Below are positions 41,565 through 51,907 of a stretch of DNA of 64,000 bases, in pieces. The notes under the pieces are model-generated. The model did not search any database. It worked only from the letters and a program-made list of their open reading frames with translations, and was not told the origin of the DNA. Each line of letters opens with the position of its first letter. The first letter of the stretch is position 1. Location: positions 447,001-511,000 of the forward strand of contig CAJNDT010003824.1 in assembly GCA_905221615.1 (NCBI GenBank), written 5' to 3'. This DNA comes from Symbiodinium sp. CCMP2592. Taxonomy: Eukaryota > Sar > Dinophyceae > Suessiales > Symbiodiniaceae. A program made the translations under genes and the position numbers.

Positions 41565-41671
41565 CTACTGTTGATGATATGAATCCTGCATTACCTTAAG
41601 GACCCAAAACTATGGGAATTATGGTATATTCCTTATTATGGGTAATGCAGGACTTATATCGTCAACCGTAT
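41565..41671. repeat. Hairpin element, family B (copy 3)
   Basis: GTTGATGATATGAATCCTGC and its inverted counterpart (GCAGGACTTATATCGTCAAC) flank an AT-rich core with TATGGGAATTATGGTATATT. Confidence 0.8.
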
Positions 41672-41832
41672 GTCTAGTGAGTATAGTGTTTATGAAGGAA
41701 GTCCGGTTGTAACTTAAAAAATCTCTGCGAATGGGGAGCCTGCGCATGTGCACCACACACACACAACAGCATCAAGCCCCCAACCATGCAACCACCAACC
41801 TCAAAAAGCCTTGTAAAGCCCTAGAGCAAGAT

Positions 41833-41932
41833 GGGAGTTTCCGAAAATAGGGGACCCTAATATAGTACCACAAATAGTAGGATCCTTACTAAACGGACCC
41901 CAAATAAGGTACCCCTAATTTTCGGAAACTCT
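41833..41932. repeat. Hairpin element, family D (copy 2)
   Basis: GAGTTTCCGAAAATAGGGGAC pairs with CCCCTAATTTTCGGAAACTC around a GATCC-containing core. Confidence 0.8.
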
Positions 41933-42182
41933 AAACCCTAGAGACCCTTTATAGAACCCTTATAGATCCCTTTAAGGAACCCTTTAAGGATCCCTTTTCC
42001 TTAATTTTCGGAAACTCCCAGATATCCAAAGGATTTCGGGCCCTCGGCCCCCCATGGCCCCAAGCCAGTAAAGCTCGGCCCCAGACCTATCTTGGAGGTT
42101 CATGGGTAGTTGTCAGGAATCTCCTTTAAGGGTCCCTTTCAAAGGGATCTGTAGGGATTCTAGAAATTTATAGGGTTTAGGG

Positions 42183-42295
42183 TACTTGGAGGTTCGGGGG
42201 TAGTCATAAGTGGGGTTATAAGTCCCTTAATAGGGGTTATAACTATAGTTGTCTTACTTATAACCCCACTTTTGACTACCCCTGAACCTCCAAGT
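42183..42295. repeat. Hairpin element, family A (copy 6)
   Basis: TACTTGGAGGTTCGGGGGTAG pairs with CTACCCCTGAACCTCCAAGTA. A lone family A arm lies about 90 bases to the left (near 42092), suggesting nested or partial insertion. Confidence 0.78.
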
Positions 42296-42600
42296 AAGCA
42301 GGAGAAGCCCTAAAGCTCACGCATGCTCTCATCGCAAAGGCACTGGACTTGTCCCGCTGCCGCACTGAAGAGCAGCTGATGGTGCTGGCTTTTCAAGGCA
42401 AAGCAAGATTCCGGGTCGAGGATGGGTTTGAGGTTTAGGGCTTAGGGTTCTGTGTTTAAGCCTAGGGTTTGGTCTTATGGTTCAGCCGCAGTAGGATCTG
42501 CAGAACATTGGCGGCAATTGCAGCAAGAGTAGTGATGAATAGTAGCGGTGGTCAGTTTAGTTTTCAGCTGCCCAAAGAGGTAAGCCCCTGTTTTCGATGT
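42292..42600. other. Two exon-like islands, strand unresolved
   Basis: 42300-42420 reads ALKLTHALIAKALDLSRCRT on the plus strand and is also open on the minus strand. 42485-42590 reads AYLFGQLKTKLTTATIHHYS then CCNCRQCSADP on the minus strand, and ARVVMNSSGGQFSFQLPKE followed by GTAAGC on the plus strand. Confidence 0.3.
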
Positions 42601-42601
42601 C

Positions 42602-42708
42602 CCAGAGACTCCAATATCCCTTAATTAAGGAATATTCCTTAAATCATATTAGGGGTCCTATTATCATTTAAGGAATATTCCTTAATTAAGGGATATTGGA
42701 GTCTCTGG
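42602..42708. repeat. Hairpin element, family H (copy 1)
   Basis: The arms CCAGAGACTCCAATATCCCT and AGGGATATTGGAGTCTCTGG are perfect inverted repeats, continuing inward through TAATTAAGGAATATTCCTTA. This is a near-perfect hairpin. Confidence 0.85.
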
Positions 42709-42830
42709 GGTCTAGAAGTGAGAGTCTGGTGTCTCGACCTAGCATAGATACGGAAAGAAGTATCGTGTCTTCAACGTGTCCAGTAATGCTCACCCCTGAT
42801 TCATAAGCCTCCTTTCTGTCAGGTCCTTGA

Positions 42831-42935
42831 TACGGTTGATGATACAAATCCTGCAGTACCCATCATAAGGAATATACCATAATTCCCATAGTCTCGGGTC
42901 CTGAAGGTAATGCAGGATGTTTATCATCAACAGTA
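42831..42935. repeat. Hairpin element, family B (copy 4)
   Basis: TACGGTTGATGATACAAATC pairs with GATGTTTATCATCAACAGTA. The core is shared with the other family B copies in reverse order. Confidence 0.8.
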
Positions 42936-43107
42936 TACAAGGGGCGGGTTGTCAAGCAGGAGATCTAAGCCCAAAACCTTAAGCCTCGAAGGTCTGCAGT
43001 CCTTGGAAATGTGGTTGCGAGGAAGCCTAAAGCAACGTTTAGGGTTTATGCCTTAAGCCCCAGCCCTAAATGACAAAGCAACAGGTCCAGGATTGCTGCA
43101 GACTGCC

Positions 43108-43197
43108 TTACCTTTGGTTAGTAGGGAGTGGAGAAATGGGGCACAATTATAGCTACTTTTACTACCATTCTTCCATTCCCTACTAACCAAAGGTAAG
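43108..43197. repeat. Hairpin element, family I (copy 1)
   Basis: TTACCTTTGGTTAGTAGGGA and TCCCTACTAACCAAAGGTAA are perfect 20-base inverted arms. A related, diverged hairpin lies at about 23378-23490. Confidence 0.8.
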
Positions 43198-43246
43198 TTA
43201 TCGGATTATTAGAGTACCCCTATAGTAACCCTTATAGACCCCTTTA

Positions 43247-43319
43247 TAAGGCTAAAGTATGGGAATTATGGTATATTCCTTATTATGGGTCATGCAGGGT
43301 GTGCATCATCAACCGTAGC
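43247..43319. repeat. Hairpin element, family B, one-arm fragment
   Basis: Only the right half of a family B element is present (TATGGGAATTATGGTATATT ... CATCATCAACCGTA). The left arm is missing, so this is a truncated or recombined copy. Confidence 0.65.
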
Positions 43320-43814
43320 TCTTCATTGGCTTCTGGACCCCAGCTAGTTTCATAGTTGCAGTTACTCAGTGTCTCTTCTCTTTTCGTCGGCCTTCCCCTA
43401 AGCCCTCAACGGTTGAAGGTATCAGGTTGGCTTTAGGGTTCCAGATTTTTAATGACCCTAAACCTGAAATTACCTGAAATATGTAGATCATCTAAGAAAG
43501 CACAGTAAGATCTTCGTTCTCTTTCTTTGTGAAATAGTAAAGGCGTGAACATAGATCGTAGGGCTATTTTCCTTGTCCTGAAAAGATCCCTAAAGTAGCA
43601 TCCTTACTTAAAGAAGCACCCATATGAACAGAGTACGGTAATACAACATGAATAACTAGTAATAAATACTCTTCCTGCGGGTTACGTACTATCACCGCGC
43701 CAGTTCCGAAGAACCCTATTCTAATTGTTAAAGCCCCCGTAGCTCTTGTTGAACCAATTTACATGAAGACCCGTTAACATAACGAGACCCAGTTCTCATC
43801 ATTCAGGCGTCTCT

Positions 43815-43895
43815 AGGTCCTCCCTCAAACCCCTAAACCCCTAAACCCCTAAGCCCCGAAACCCCTAAACCCCTAAACCCTACACCCCTAAACCT
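43815..43895. repeat. CCCTAAA array
   Basis: Tandem CCCCTAAA/CCCTAAA units. Confidence 0.85.
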
Positions 43896-43993
43896 GATTC
43901 AGAGAGGGGACCTCAGCGGCGATGATGGTGCATTGGACCTTTCCGCCACGAGAGCTGCAGTTCTACCGCTTCACAGTCCATGAATAGCTATGG

Positions 43994-44098
43994 TACGGTT
44001 GATGATATGAATCCTGCATACCCATAATAAGGACTATACCATAATCCCCATAGTTTTCGGTCCTTAAGGTAACGCAGGATGTATAGCATCAACCGTAT
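43994..44098. repeat. Hairpin element, family B (copy 5)
   Basis: TACGGTTGATGATATGAATC pairs with GATGTATAGCATCAACCGTA. The same core as the other copies is present. Confidence 0.8.
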
Positions 44099-44586
44099 AG
44101 ATAACAAACACCATGATAGTAGTCGTAATGATAACAAGAAACACCGATCATACTGATGGTCAAAGCAATAACGCGGACAATAGTTTCAACAACGAGACCA
44201 TCCGGAACCCCTTTGTTGGTGGTCCGTGTTGAGTTTCTTGCAGTTCGGTTGAGGAGTTGTCTATGCTCTGCTTGGGTAGTGGCGTTTATGTTTGTCATTG
44301 CATAGCCCACGAGGCCAAGGGCTTTCTAAACATAAACAGAATGTAGGGGCCTAAATCATTACCTATACTGTTCTGGGGGGGGGGTTCCTTATTATGATTC
44401 TAGTATAATCGGCCCCAAGACAGTATCCTAACTATTAAGGCCCTGTAGTACTGCTGTTATGATGCGTCTGCAGAGGCTATAGACTATGTTGATTCGGATT
44501 GTTGAGTGTTTGGTGTTGCATAGCGGCATAGTATTGAGAGTTTCAAGTCATCTGTCGTAAGTGGGACAGGAATATGGATATCATAT

Positions 44587-44684
44587 GGGTGGTTGTCAAA
44601 ATTATGGTCCCTCTTTGGGTACCCTAAATATTAGGTGCCGTACTATATTGGGGACCCAAAAGGGGACCCCTTTGACAACCACCT
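44587..44684. repeat. Hairpin element, family C (copy 4)
   Basis: GGGTGGTTGTCAAAATTATGG pairs with TTTGACAACCACC. ATAT flanks both sides. A diverged relative lies at about 39080-39180. Confidence 0.8.
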
Positions 44685-44779
44685 ATATATGGGTTGATTG
44701 AAGGGGGGGGTGCCTGAAGAACTACGAAGGCAGTTTGTTTAAGAAGAGAAAGAGGGTTTTAGCATGGAAGCAGTCTAAG

Positions 44780-44812
44780 TAGGAGTAGCAGCAGTAGTAG
44801 TAGTAGCAGCAG

Positions 44813-44851
<39 letters not shown>

Positions 44852-44852
44852 C

Positions 44853-44885
<33 letters not shown>

Positions 44886-44962
44886 AGTAGTAGTAGTAGC
44901 AGTAGTAGTAGTAGTAGTAGTACTGGTACTTTGCAGAAGTAGTAGCAGCAGCAGCAGCAGTG
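44780..44962. repeat. (GTA)n trinucleotide array
   Basis: About 55 GTA/GCA triplets with few interruptions. It gives meaningless long frames (poly-Tyr, poly-Val, poly-Ser) that should not be annotated as genes. Confidence 0.9.
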
Positions 44963-45082
44963 GTAGTACAGTAGTAGGTCCTCATCGTAGCACTAGTGCG
45001 GACGAAGGTGGTGGCAGAGGGCCTGGCGCCGACGGCAGAGAGCCGGGACACGGAACCCTGGAAGTGCTCCGGTGATGATTCA

Positions 45083-45175
45083 GGGTTTAGGGTTTAGGGT
45101 TTGGGGTTTTAGGGTTTAGGTTTTAGGATTTACATAGGGTTTGGGTTTTAGGGTTTAGGATTTAGGGTTTAGATG
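45083..45175. repeat. TTTAGGG array
   Basis: Tandem GGGTTTA units with TTTT expansions. Confidence 0.85.
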
Positions 45176-45430
45176 GGGTGCACGGGACATGTCGGACCTT
45201 TCAATTCAAACATGCGGAAAGTGAAGTGAAGCCGTATGGATTGGTTTATGGTGTAGATGGTTCACTAAACTCTACATCAGGGTGTTTGCGAGTGGGGGTC
45301 ACTTGATTCGGGGCATATACTATGAAGAATGTGATGGGTTTAATTAGGGCCACGGGTTTAGGGTTGACTTGCCCATTTTTCCCTATCGGACTTCCTTGCG
45401 GCTTCATGAACCTTTGCGTTGGGCTTGTGC

Positions 45431-45733
45431 AGCTTTGAAAGGGAAGAGCAGGGCTGGACCATACACCTTGAAGGTTTGGGGACCGTGGCCGAAGATGCGC
45501 TCAAGCTAGCTCAGAAAGGGTTGCTGAGGACTACTAGATACAGGGCTGACACTAAACCAAGCTACGAAGTGACATCTGTCGACATGACGTTTAAGGGCAA
45601 GGCTGCTGACATGTGCTGCAAAATGCCAAGCGATGATGGAACGCAGGTTGGAGACGCGGTCGGTGACCGGAAGAGTACTCGGAGTGCAAGGCAACGGCTT
45701 GAATTCAAAGAGTCCGCGGGCCTCATCGACTAG
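45431..45733 (+). CDS. Exon-like island, hydrophilic protein segment (tentative)
   Basis: After GGGCTTGTGCAG the plus strand reads SFEREEQGWTIHLEGLGTVA, EDALKLAQKGLLRTTRYRAD, TKPSYEVTSVDMTFKGKAAD, MCCKMPSDDGTQ and on to a stop at 45731-45733. A GTTGGAG donor is possible at 45647. The opposite strand is also open for about 75 codons, so coding strand is not certain, but the charge pattern favours plus. No domain is recognised. Confidence 0.35.
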   Translation, partial: SFEREEQGWTIHLEGLGTVAEDALKLAQKGLLRTTRYRADTKPSYEVTSVDMTFKGKAADMCCKMPSDDGTQVGDAVGDRKSTRSARQRLEFKESAGLID

Positions 45734-45839
45734 AATAGGACGTTCTGGCGATTGTTCAAGGATACCACCGTGTAGGCATCACAGTGACACACTAGATATG
45801 CAAGCGAGCACAACGGGCAGACCTAGGCCCACCTAGGCT

Positions 45840-47020
45840 TTCAGGGTGCAGGGTTTTGGTTTGTTTGCAAACGGTTGTTTTGAGCGGTTAATGGCGGGAC
45901 CGCGAGGGTTCATGCGCCCTACACCGTAAACCCTAACTCCAAGGCCAGAAGCTGAACCTGTGTGTCAGGATCCTAGCTGGCGGGGGTGACGGTCTTGGGC
46001 TCAAGGTTTAGGGTCTCATCATGAAGAAAACCAGAAGATTTCGGCCATGCAGCCCTTAGACGGCCAGTCCGGTGGAGGTGGAGTCTTAGACAAAGCCTCT
46101 CCAAAGCCATCCTTGCCGCTATCCCCCCAAAAAAAGTAGGCCTCAAGCCCATAAGAGCACGGAGTCCAGCGCCCTAGAGCTTGAACCCTACGTCAGGCTT
46201 GCTTGTGGTCTTTGCTTGTCCCTAAACCCTCAACGGCCCTAAACCCTAAATCAACCGACTCCGACAAGTATGGAAGAATTTCAGAGCTCGCAGTCGGATA
46301 GCTGGAGTTACTTGTACAAGATCTTGGCCGAGCCTCACCGAACTCAAGCCTTAGCCTTAGGGTTTAGGGTTCCGGGTTTAGGGTTTAGAGTGGCGCCAAA
46401 AAGCCATGCACCTTTCTCAAAGGCTCTTAGGGATAATCCCACACAGAACCAGCCATCTTTTTAACATGCTCAACAAATCAGTCCATGTCTCCTCGTAACC
46501 CTATAGGGCGTTAAGCACATTTTACAAGTTCTTCAGTAATTAACCCTGAACCCTAAACCCAAGAAGCCTGTCGGCCTTTGTCTGACAGACTGGATTGCTG
46601 GGTGAAAAAGGGGCTCAAAAAAACAAGAAGCCCTTAACTCAACCCGGAACTCCACCAACCTAAGCTAAACAACCCTAGAATCTATAACGTACCCTAACAC
46701 GAACTCCTTAAACCCCAAACCCTAAACCCAAAGGGCATTCAAAAAAGATTAAACCTCAAACCCTCAACAGAACGAGCAGAGTTCGAGGGAACCTCGGTGG
46801 CTTCGACCGGCCCTCTCCCTTCGACTTCCTCGTGGTGACTCGGGCGCCATTGGAGTTTCACAAGCTGGGGAGCCCCTTCAGGTTAATTTTATGTGCTAGG
46901 AATTGGGTCTTTAAGTCTTTGCGGATTTGCGGGGGGTTTTAGTGTATTTGGGGCTTGAGGGCTGTAGTGTCTTAGAGCAAGTAGGGCTTTAAAGCTTTAG
47001 GATTCGAGGATACGGCGCTT
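45840..47020. other. Non-coding stretch with CCCTAAA motifs and short open islands
   Basis: Scattered CCCTAAA and TTTAGGG motifs. An open island at 46770-46879 reads GGFDRPSPFDFLVVTRAPLE then FHKLGSPF on the plus strand before a GTTAATT donor-like site, but the minus strand is open too. Confidence 0.3.
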
Positions 47021-47029
47021 ATGGCGGTT

Positions 47030-47180
47030 TAGGGTTTAGGGCTGTGGGAGGCTGGAGAGTCCCGTAGGATCCCCAATCGTTTCTAGGGGTTTAGGGTTTT
47101 GGACTTTAGGGTTTAGGGTTTTGGACTTTAGGGTTTAGGGTTTTGGACTTTAGGGTTTAGGGTTTTGGACTTTAGGGTCT
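47030..47180. repeat. 22-bp tandem repeat built from TTTAGGG
   Basis: Four exact units of GGGTTTAGGGTTTTGGACTTTA lie at 47085-47175, preceded by other TTTA(G)n runs. A telomere-type motif has been incorporated into a longer satellite unit. Confidence 0.85.
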
Positions 47181-47883
47181 TTTGGGTTTGAAGTTTAGGT
47201 GTTAGGAGTTGGGGCTTTACGGCCTCAGGGTCTCAAGGTTTGGCGTGTTTCGGAGTTCAGCACTTTGCGGTTTTCGATTGGAGGGATTAGGGTGGGAACT
47301 GTAGGGATTCGGATTTTGGTGTTTAGCGTTTGCGGCTTTAGGCAGGGTTTGGCGTGCAAGGTTTCGGGCCGTGTCGGCGTAGGAGGCTGGGGGATTTTGT
47401 AGGAACCCAACCCTTTCTAGGGCTTTGTGGTTTTGGTGTTGAAAGCATGAGGAGGGTCTTAGGGTGTAGGGTTTAAAGGCAAGGCTTGGGGTGTGGGGTC
47501 GTTGCGTGTGCAAGATCTGAAGTGGGTCCTTACACCGGGCCTGTTGGTACCAAGACACCCTTTGGGTTTAGGGTTGGCTTTACGGCTTAGGGTTTTTGGG
47601 TCCCTCTCTGAAGAAGCTTAGTTGTCAAATGCCAGGAGTTGATCTGTTCGGAAAATTGAAAGTATTACGAGTTTAGTGAGTTTAGTGTACCTAAACAACC
47701 CAAAACCCTAACCCCCAACTCCAACTGCCCGGAGAGCATTGATGGAACCTTCTATACGAGCCTACAAAGCCTTAGAAAGAAGCGTGGAACTTATAAACCC
47801 TGGACTGTTTCCCTGCAACCTTAAACCGCATCCCTTGAAGGCAATCAAGAGCCTTTCTGATGAGTTTGAAAAAACCCTGAACC

Positions 47884-48004
47884 CAGAGACTGCAACATCC
47901 CTTAATTGGAGAATATACCTTAAACTGTATAGTAGGATCCCTAATATGATTTAAGGCATATATTCCCTAATGGCGTAGGCCTAACTAAGGGATATTAGAG
48001 TCCC
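47884..48004. repeat. Hairpin element, family H (copy 2)
   Basis: Same design as 42602-42708 but diverged (AGAGACTGCAACATCCCTTA ... TAAGGGATATTAGAGTCCCT). It is directly followed by a CCCTAAA array. Confidence 0.65.
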
Positions 48005-48125
48005 TAAACAACCCCTAAACCCTAAGCCCTAAACCCCTAAACCCTAAACCCTTAAACCCTAAACCCTAAGCCCCTAAACCCTAAACCTTAAGCCCTAAAC
48101 CCTAAACCCCTAAACCCTAAACCTT
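48005..48125. repeat. CCCTAAA array
   Basis: Some sixteen CCCTAAA/CCCCTAAA units directly beside a family H hairpin. Confidence 0.9.
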
Positions 48126-48749
48126 TTAGAGTCTCTGGGAACCCCGAAGTTGAACTGAAAACCCCCCAGGTGACGGCCGCCACAGCCGCGCCTGCCGGTG
48201 CGGTCTTCGATCTCGCTGTGACTTGGAAGAGAGAGCGCAGGAAGCTTGGGGTTCTGTTTGGGGTTTATAGGGATTAGGGATTATAAGGTTTTGGGTTTAG
48301 GGTTTAGGGATTAATGTTGAGGTCGCTCTACTAACCCCCCCCTGAGGTTGTTTTGCACGGGGGTCTCTTGGGGCAGGGTTTGAGTTAGGGTGGTAATTAG
48401 TAAACGTCGGGCCGTGTCCGGGGATTGTAGTACTAATAGTAGTAATGGTAACAATAGTAGCAATAGTAGTAATAGTTAGTTACTTAGCCTGGAACCTAAT
48501 TTTTTTTGGGGGGATTTGGGGCCCGAAATATTTTTTTGTCGCCCCTTAAACGATTGCGACCCCGCCCCCCACCTTCCAACATCATTTCTTTGGGCAGGTT
48601 GGCTGCGCAATTAAGATGCCTCTTCCGCCCGGATATTCGGCCCCGGGCATATTTTAATTGTCACCGCGTTTAATATGAGCGACGGCTTTTATTTGCGTTT
48701 ACACTACAGCACTTTGAAACGAGATACCTCCGTGCAGTATTTTTGTTGT

Positions 48750-48905
48750 GGGAACTAGCCCTACTAGGGGAACGAGATAGGGGCACCGCTTCAAACGAGA
48801 TCAAGTATATCTAGTACTAACGATACTTGAACTAGATCGACTTTTTCTGCCAGTACTTAACATGATGAAACGAGATAGGGGCACCGCTTCGAGATAGCGT
48901 AATTA
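48750..48905. repeat. Repeated AACGAGATAGGGGCACCGCTTC segment
   Basis: AACGAGATAGGGGCACCGCT occurs at about 48770 and again at about 48867, with palindromic CTAGT/ACTAG sequence between. It is not assigned to a known element. Confidence 0.55.
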
Positions 48906-51880
48906 GCCCAAGCAATAAATAAACGCAGTGGCTCATACAGTGGCCGCAACATTACTAGGCAGGCCTTTGGGACATTTCATATTTTCCTTTATTGGGCTTA
49001 ATAGGACCCTATATATTAATATTTTCAGAGGCTTTAAGGGGCCAACCTGGATTAGGGTTTAGGGATTGGGGTTAAACCCTAAACCCTAAGCTTGAGGGTT
49101 TAGGGTTTAGGGGGTTCGCGGGCTTCAGGGTTGCCCCAGCCCCTAGAGAACCTACTTGTTCAAGTACTGATGGGGTTTAGGGTTTAGGGTTTCTGATACA
49201 AGGAAATCATCATCAGGAGCCGTAAAATGTGGGTCTCGGAGGGTCCGGGTAGGATTTAGGGTGGCAATGAGGGTTTGGAATGATACGGGTTCCGCAAGGC
49301 CGGTATAGCAAAGATCCGATTTTGAGTGAGGATCCATTTGAGAGTTTCCTAAACCCTTTCAGGGTTTAGAGAGGGTTTAGGGTTTAGGGTGCCCTCTAGT
49401 TTTTGAGACTCCATTGTGCAAGCAGGAATGCAATCCTTCAGAAATCCGAACGCCTTGAACCAAGCCCGCCCGACCCCAAGCCCTAAACCCGGGGTTTACC
49501 AGGGAGGCCTTTTGGGGTTCACCCAATGATCTTAGAAGTAAGCCTCAAGAAGAGATCTCGCAAACCTGACAGCTGCTTAAGAAAGGAAGTTGCCAGGCCG
49601 ACAGACTTAAAGGCTGTGCAGTCAAGGGGTTATTGGTTTTCTCCTTTTCGGGCTTTGAGACCTTTTGGCGGCGCTACAAGGGGCTGGGCTAGTTTATGTT
49701 GCTTGAGGGTTTTTTTCCAGGCGCGGGTTGGAGAACTTTGAGGTCCGAAGAAAGCTGTACCGGATGCACCTACCGCGGGCCCGAGTAGATAGTAAGTGAC
49801 ATCCCTTTACGTTTTTTTGTTTAGAGTATACCCCAACCCGACCCCAGTCTAATCATGAAGGCCCACATATTCCCTATATATTTAACCCACAAACCTGTGT
49901 TCAAGTCCTTCTAGCACAGTACTTAAAGTGTCACCTTGCGCTGAAGCCGCTTATATTGGACCGTAGACTTGCCGTAAACAATTAGCCCTTGTAGTAGCCC
50001 CTTACCCTAGACCCTAAACCCTCAAAATCAAAACCCTAAACCCAAACCATTAGTAGTCATTCGTAGTCCCGTGCCCCAACCCTCAAATCAAAGTAGATGA
50101 CAGATCCTGCGAGGTGTTCTTTGCAATGCCAGAGGCCTTCACGCTGCCAGGAGGCACGTTGAGGGCTCGTCCTATAGGGGATAGGTAGTTTGGGTTTGGG
50201 CTCGTCCTTCGGGGCGCCTTCGCCTCAACCCTGAAAAGTTTAGGGCTTCAGGGGCGGTCACGGTTTAGGGTTCGAGCTGAAGGGTCTGGGTTTCTGAAAA
50301 ACCGCAGGCGAGGAGGGCTGGTCGATAATGCCAGCACCCCACATGCTGAAAAGATGATATACTGGTCGGTGTAATGAGTTCTACGTAGTATTCCCTTATA
50401 GCCCCAAATGAGGCTATGACGTACCTCCAAGCCCTATTTTAACTATTGTGGCCCCTGTCATATAGGGGCCTTAATAATTGAAATAGGGTTTTGGTGCCCA
50501 TTATACTATAATCATAACAAGGAACCCACAAAAGTAGAGGTAGTTCTTGAGGCCCCCAAATAATTCTAGTACTAGTAATAAGAATACTATTAATTATGCG
50601 CATATTAATAGTGCTAACAAAAGTATTCATATAAATAATACTGTTTTGTTCAACCTGTATCAAACTCCAAAATGTAGCTTATATGTAGTTTTGTAGGTTC
50701 AAAGGTTTGTTTGTGTTCCTTTGCATTCTCTCTTACTATAATGTGTTCTGTTCGTGATCACTGTGGTTTGGTGCCGTCATAGTTTCGCCGTGTGTTTCGA
50801 GTCCCCTACCGAACTAGAGCTGTAGTAACTTCTGTTTATTTAGTTCTTGAAGAACTGCCCGAACCGACCAGGGGTAAATGCACCTGTGTGCTACTTGCGT
50901 GCACGATGTGCTCTTCACACAACCGAAATGCTTACAACACTCTTCTTGAGCACAAAACCCCTTTTTTCTAGCTTCCCTATTAACAACCCAGGGGTTGCGA
51001 AAATTAGCATATAGAACCCTTATAGTAGGCCCTTCTTTAAAGCAGCCCTAGACTATTTCGGCCCCTGTTTCAGGCTCCCTGCTTCGCCTCCGCGCACCCC
51101 TGGGCGTGGCTTTCGCTACTGGAGTCACCGGGCTTCCTCTTCCCGCCAGTGCTGCAGGCCTCCAAAAGGGACTTCGGGTTCCTTTTAAGGGATCCTTTAA
51201 AGGGTTCCTTAAAGGGATCTATAATAGGGTTTAGGGTGGTTAGGGTTTAGGGGTTAGTTTAGGGGTTTAGAGACTCGAGCGGGTGGGGTTTAGGGCTTTT
51301 GGGTTCAGGGCTATAAAGGTTTGAAACATGCCTTTTAGGGGCAGTCTGGTAGGATTATGTAGGGTTTAGGGTTTAGGGTTGAGATGACATACCTGAAATC
51401 CCGAACCCTCGCCAGGCGATCATGGCTGATTTCATTTTTATGTTTTCAACCAGCCCCTCGTTAGGTGATGGCGGCTGATCACATGTCTTGAACCCCGCCT
51501 CCTTATGGCGGTTGATCGCATTTCTTCCACCGGGCAGCCCAACCCCGAGCTTACAAAGACAATCCTCGAACGACCGGCTCGGATAGGCGAGGGCCTTAGG
51601 GGGTTGGGGCTTTGGGTTTGCGGTTGCAATTTCTGGGACTTTTGGTGGGCTCGGAGAGGATTCTTAAAGTCGACTCTTTCCCTGGGGAGCGTACGCTGTA
51701 ACGTTTAGCGGTTTAGCCTTCAGGGTGTCGGGTTTTGCGGTAGGGCTTACGGTTGGCTGGCATGATCTGGAGCGCGGGTTTAGGCTTAAGCCTCGCATTG
51801 CTAGCTGCTCCACGCGCCCAAACCTAAACCCTCGGAACTGAAGCCTTCTAGTCTCAGGGAAGCGCCGATAACGACGCCAT
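48905..51880. other. Repeat-rich stretch upstream of the FNIP gene
   Basis: TTTAGGG/CCCTAAA runs (49050-49115, 49360-49400, 51210-51265, 51355-51390), a partial family E hairpin (50450-50525) and small open islands (50105-50160, 51070-51175) open on both strands. No promoter element is recognisable before the FNIP gene. Confidence 0.4.
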
Positions 51881-51907
51881 GGCCGATTGCATGCGTCCGA
51901 AGGTACC

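Noticed and set aside
44722..45075. Poly-Tyr and poly-Val/Ser frames
   Set aside because: They are translations of the (GTA)n array and have no other protein-like content.
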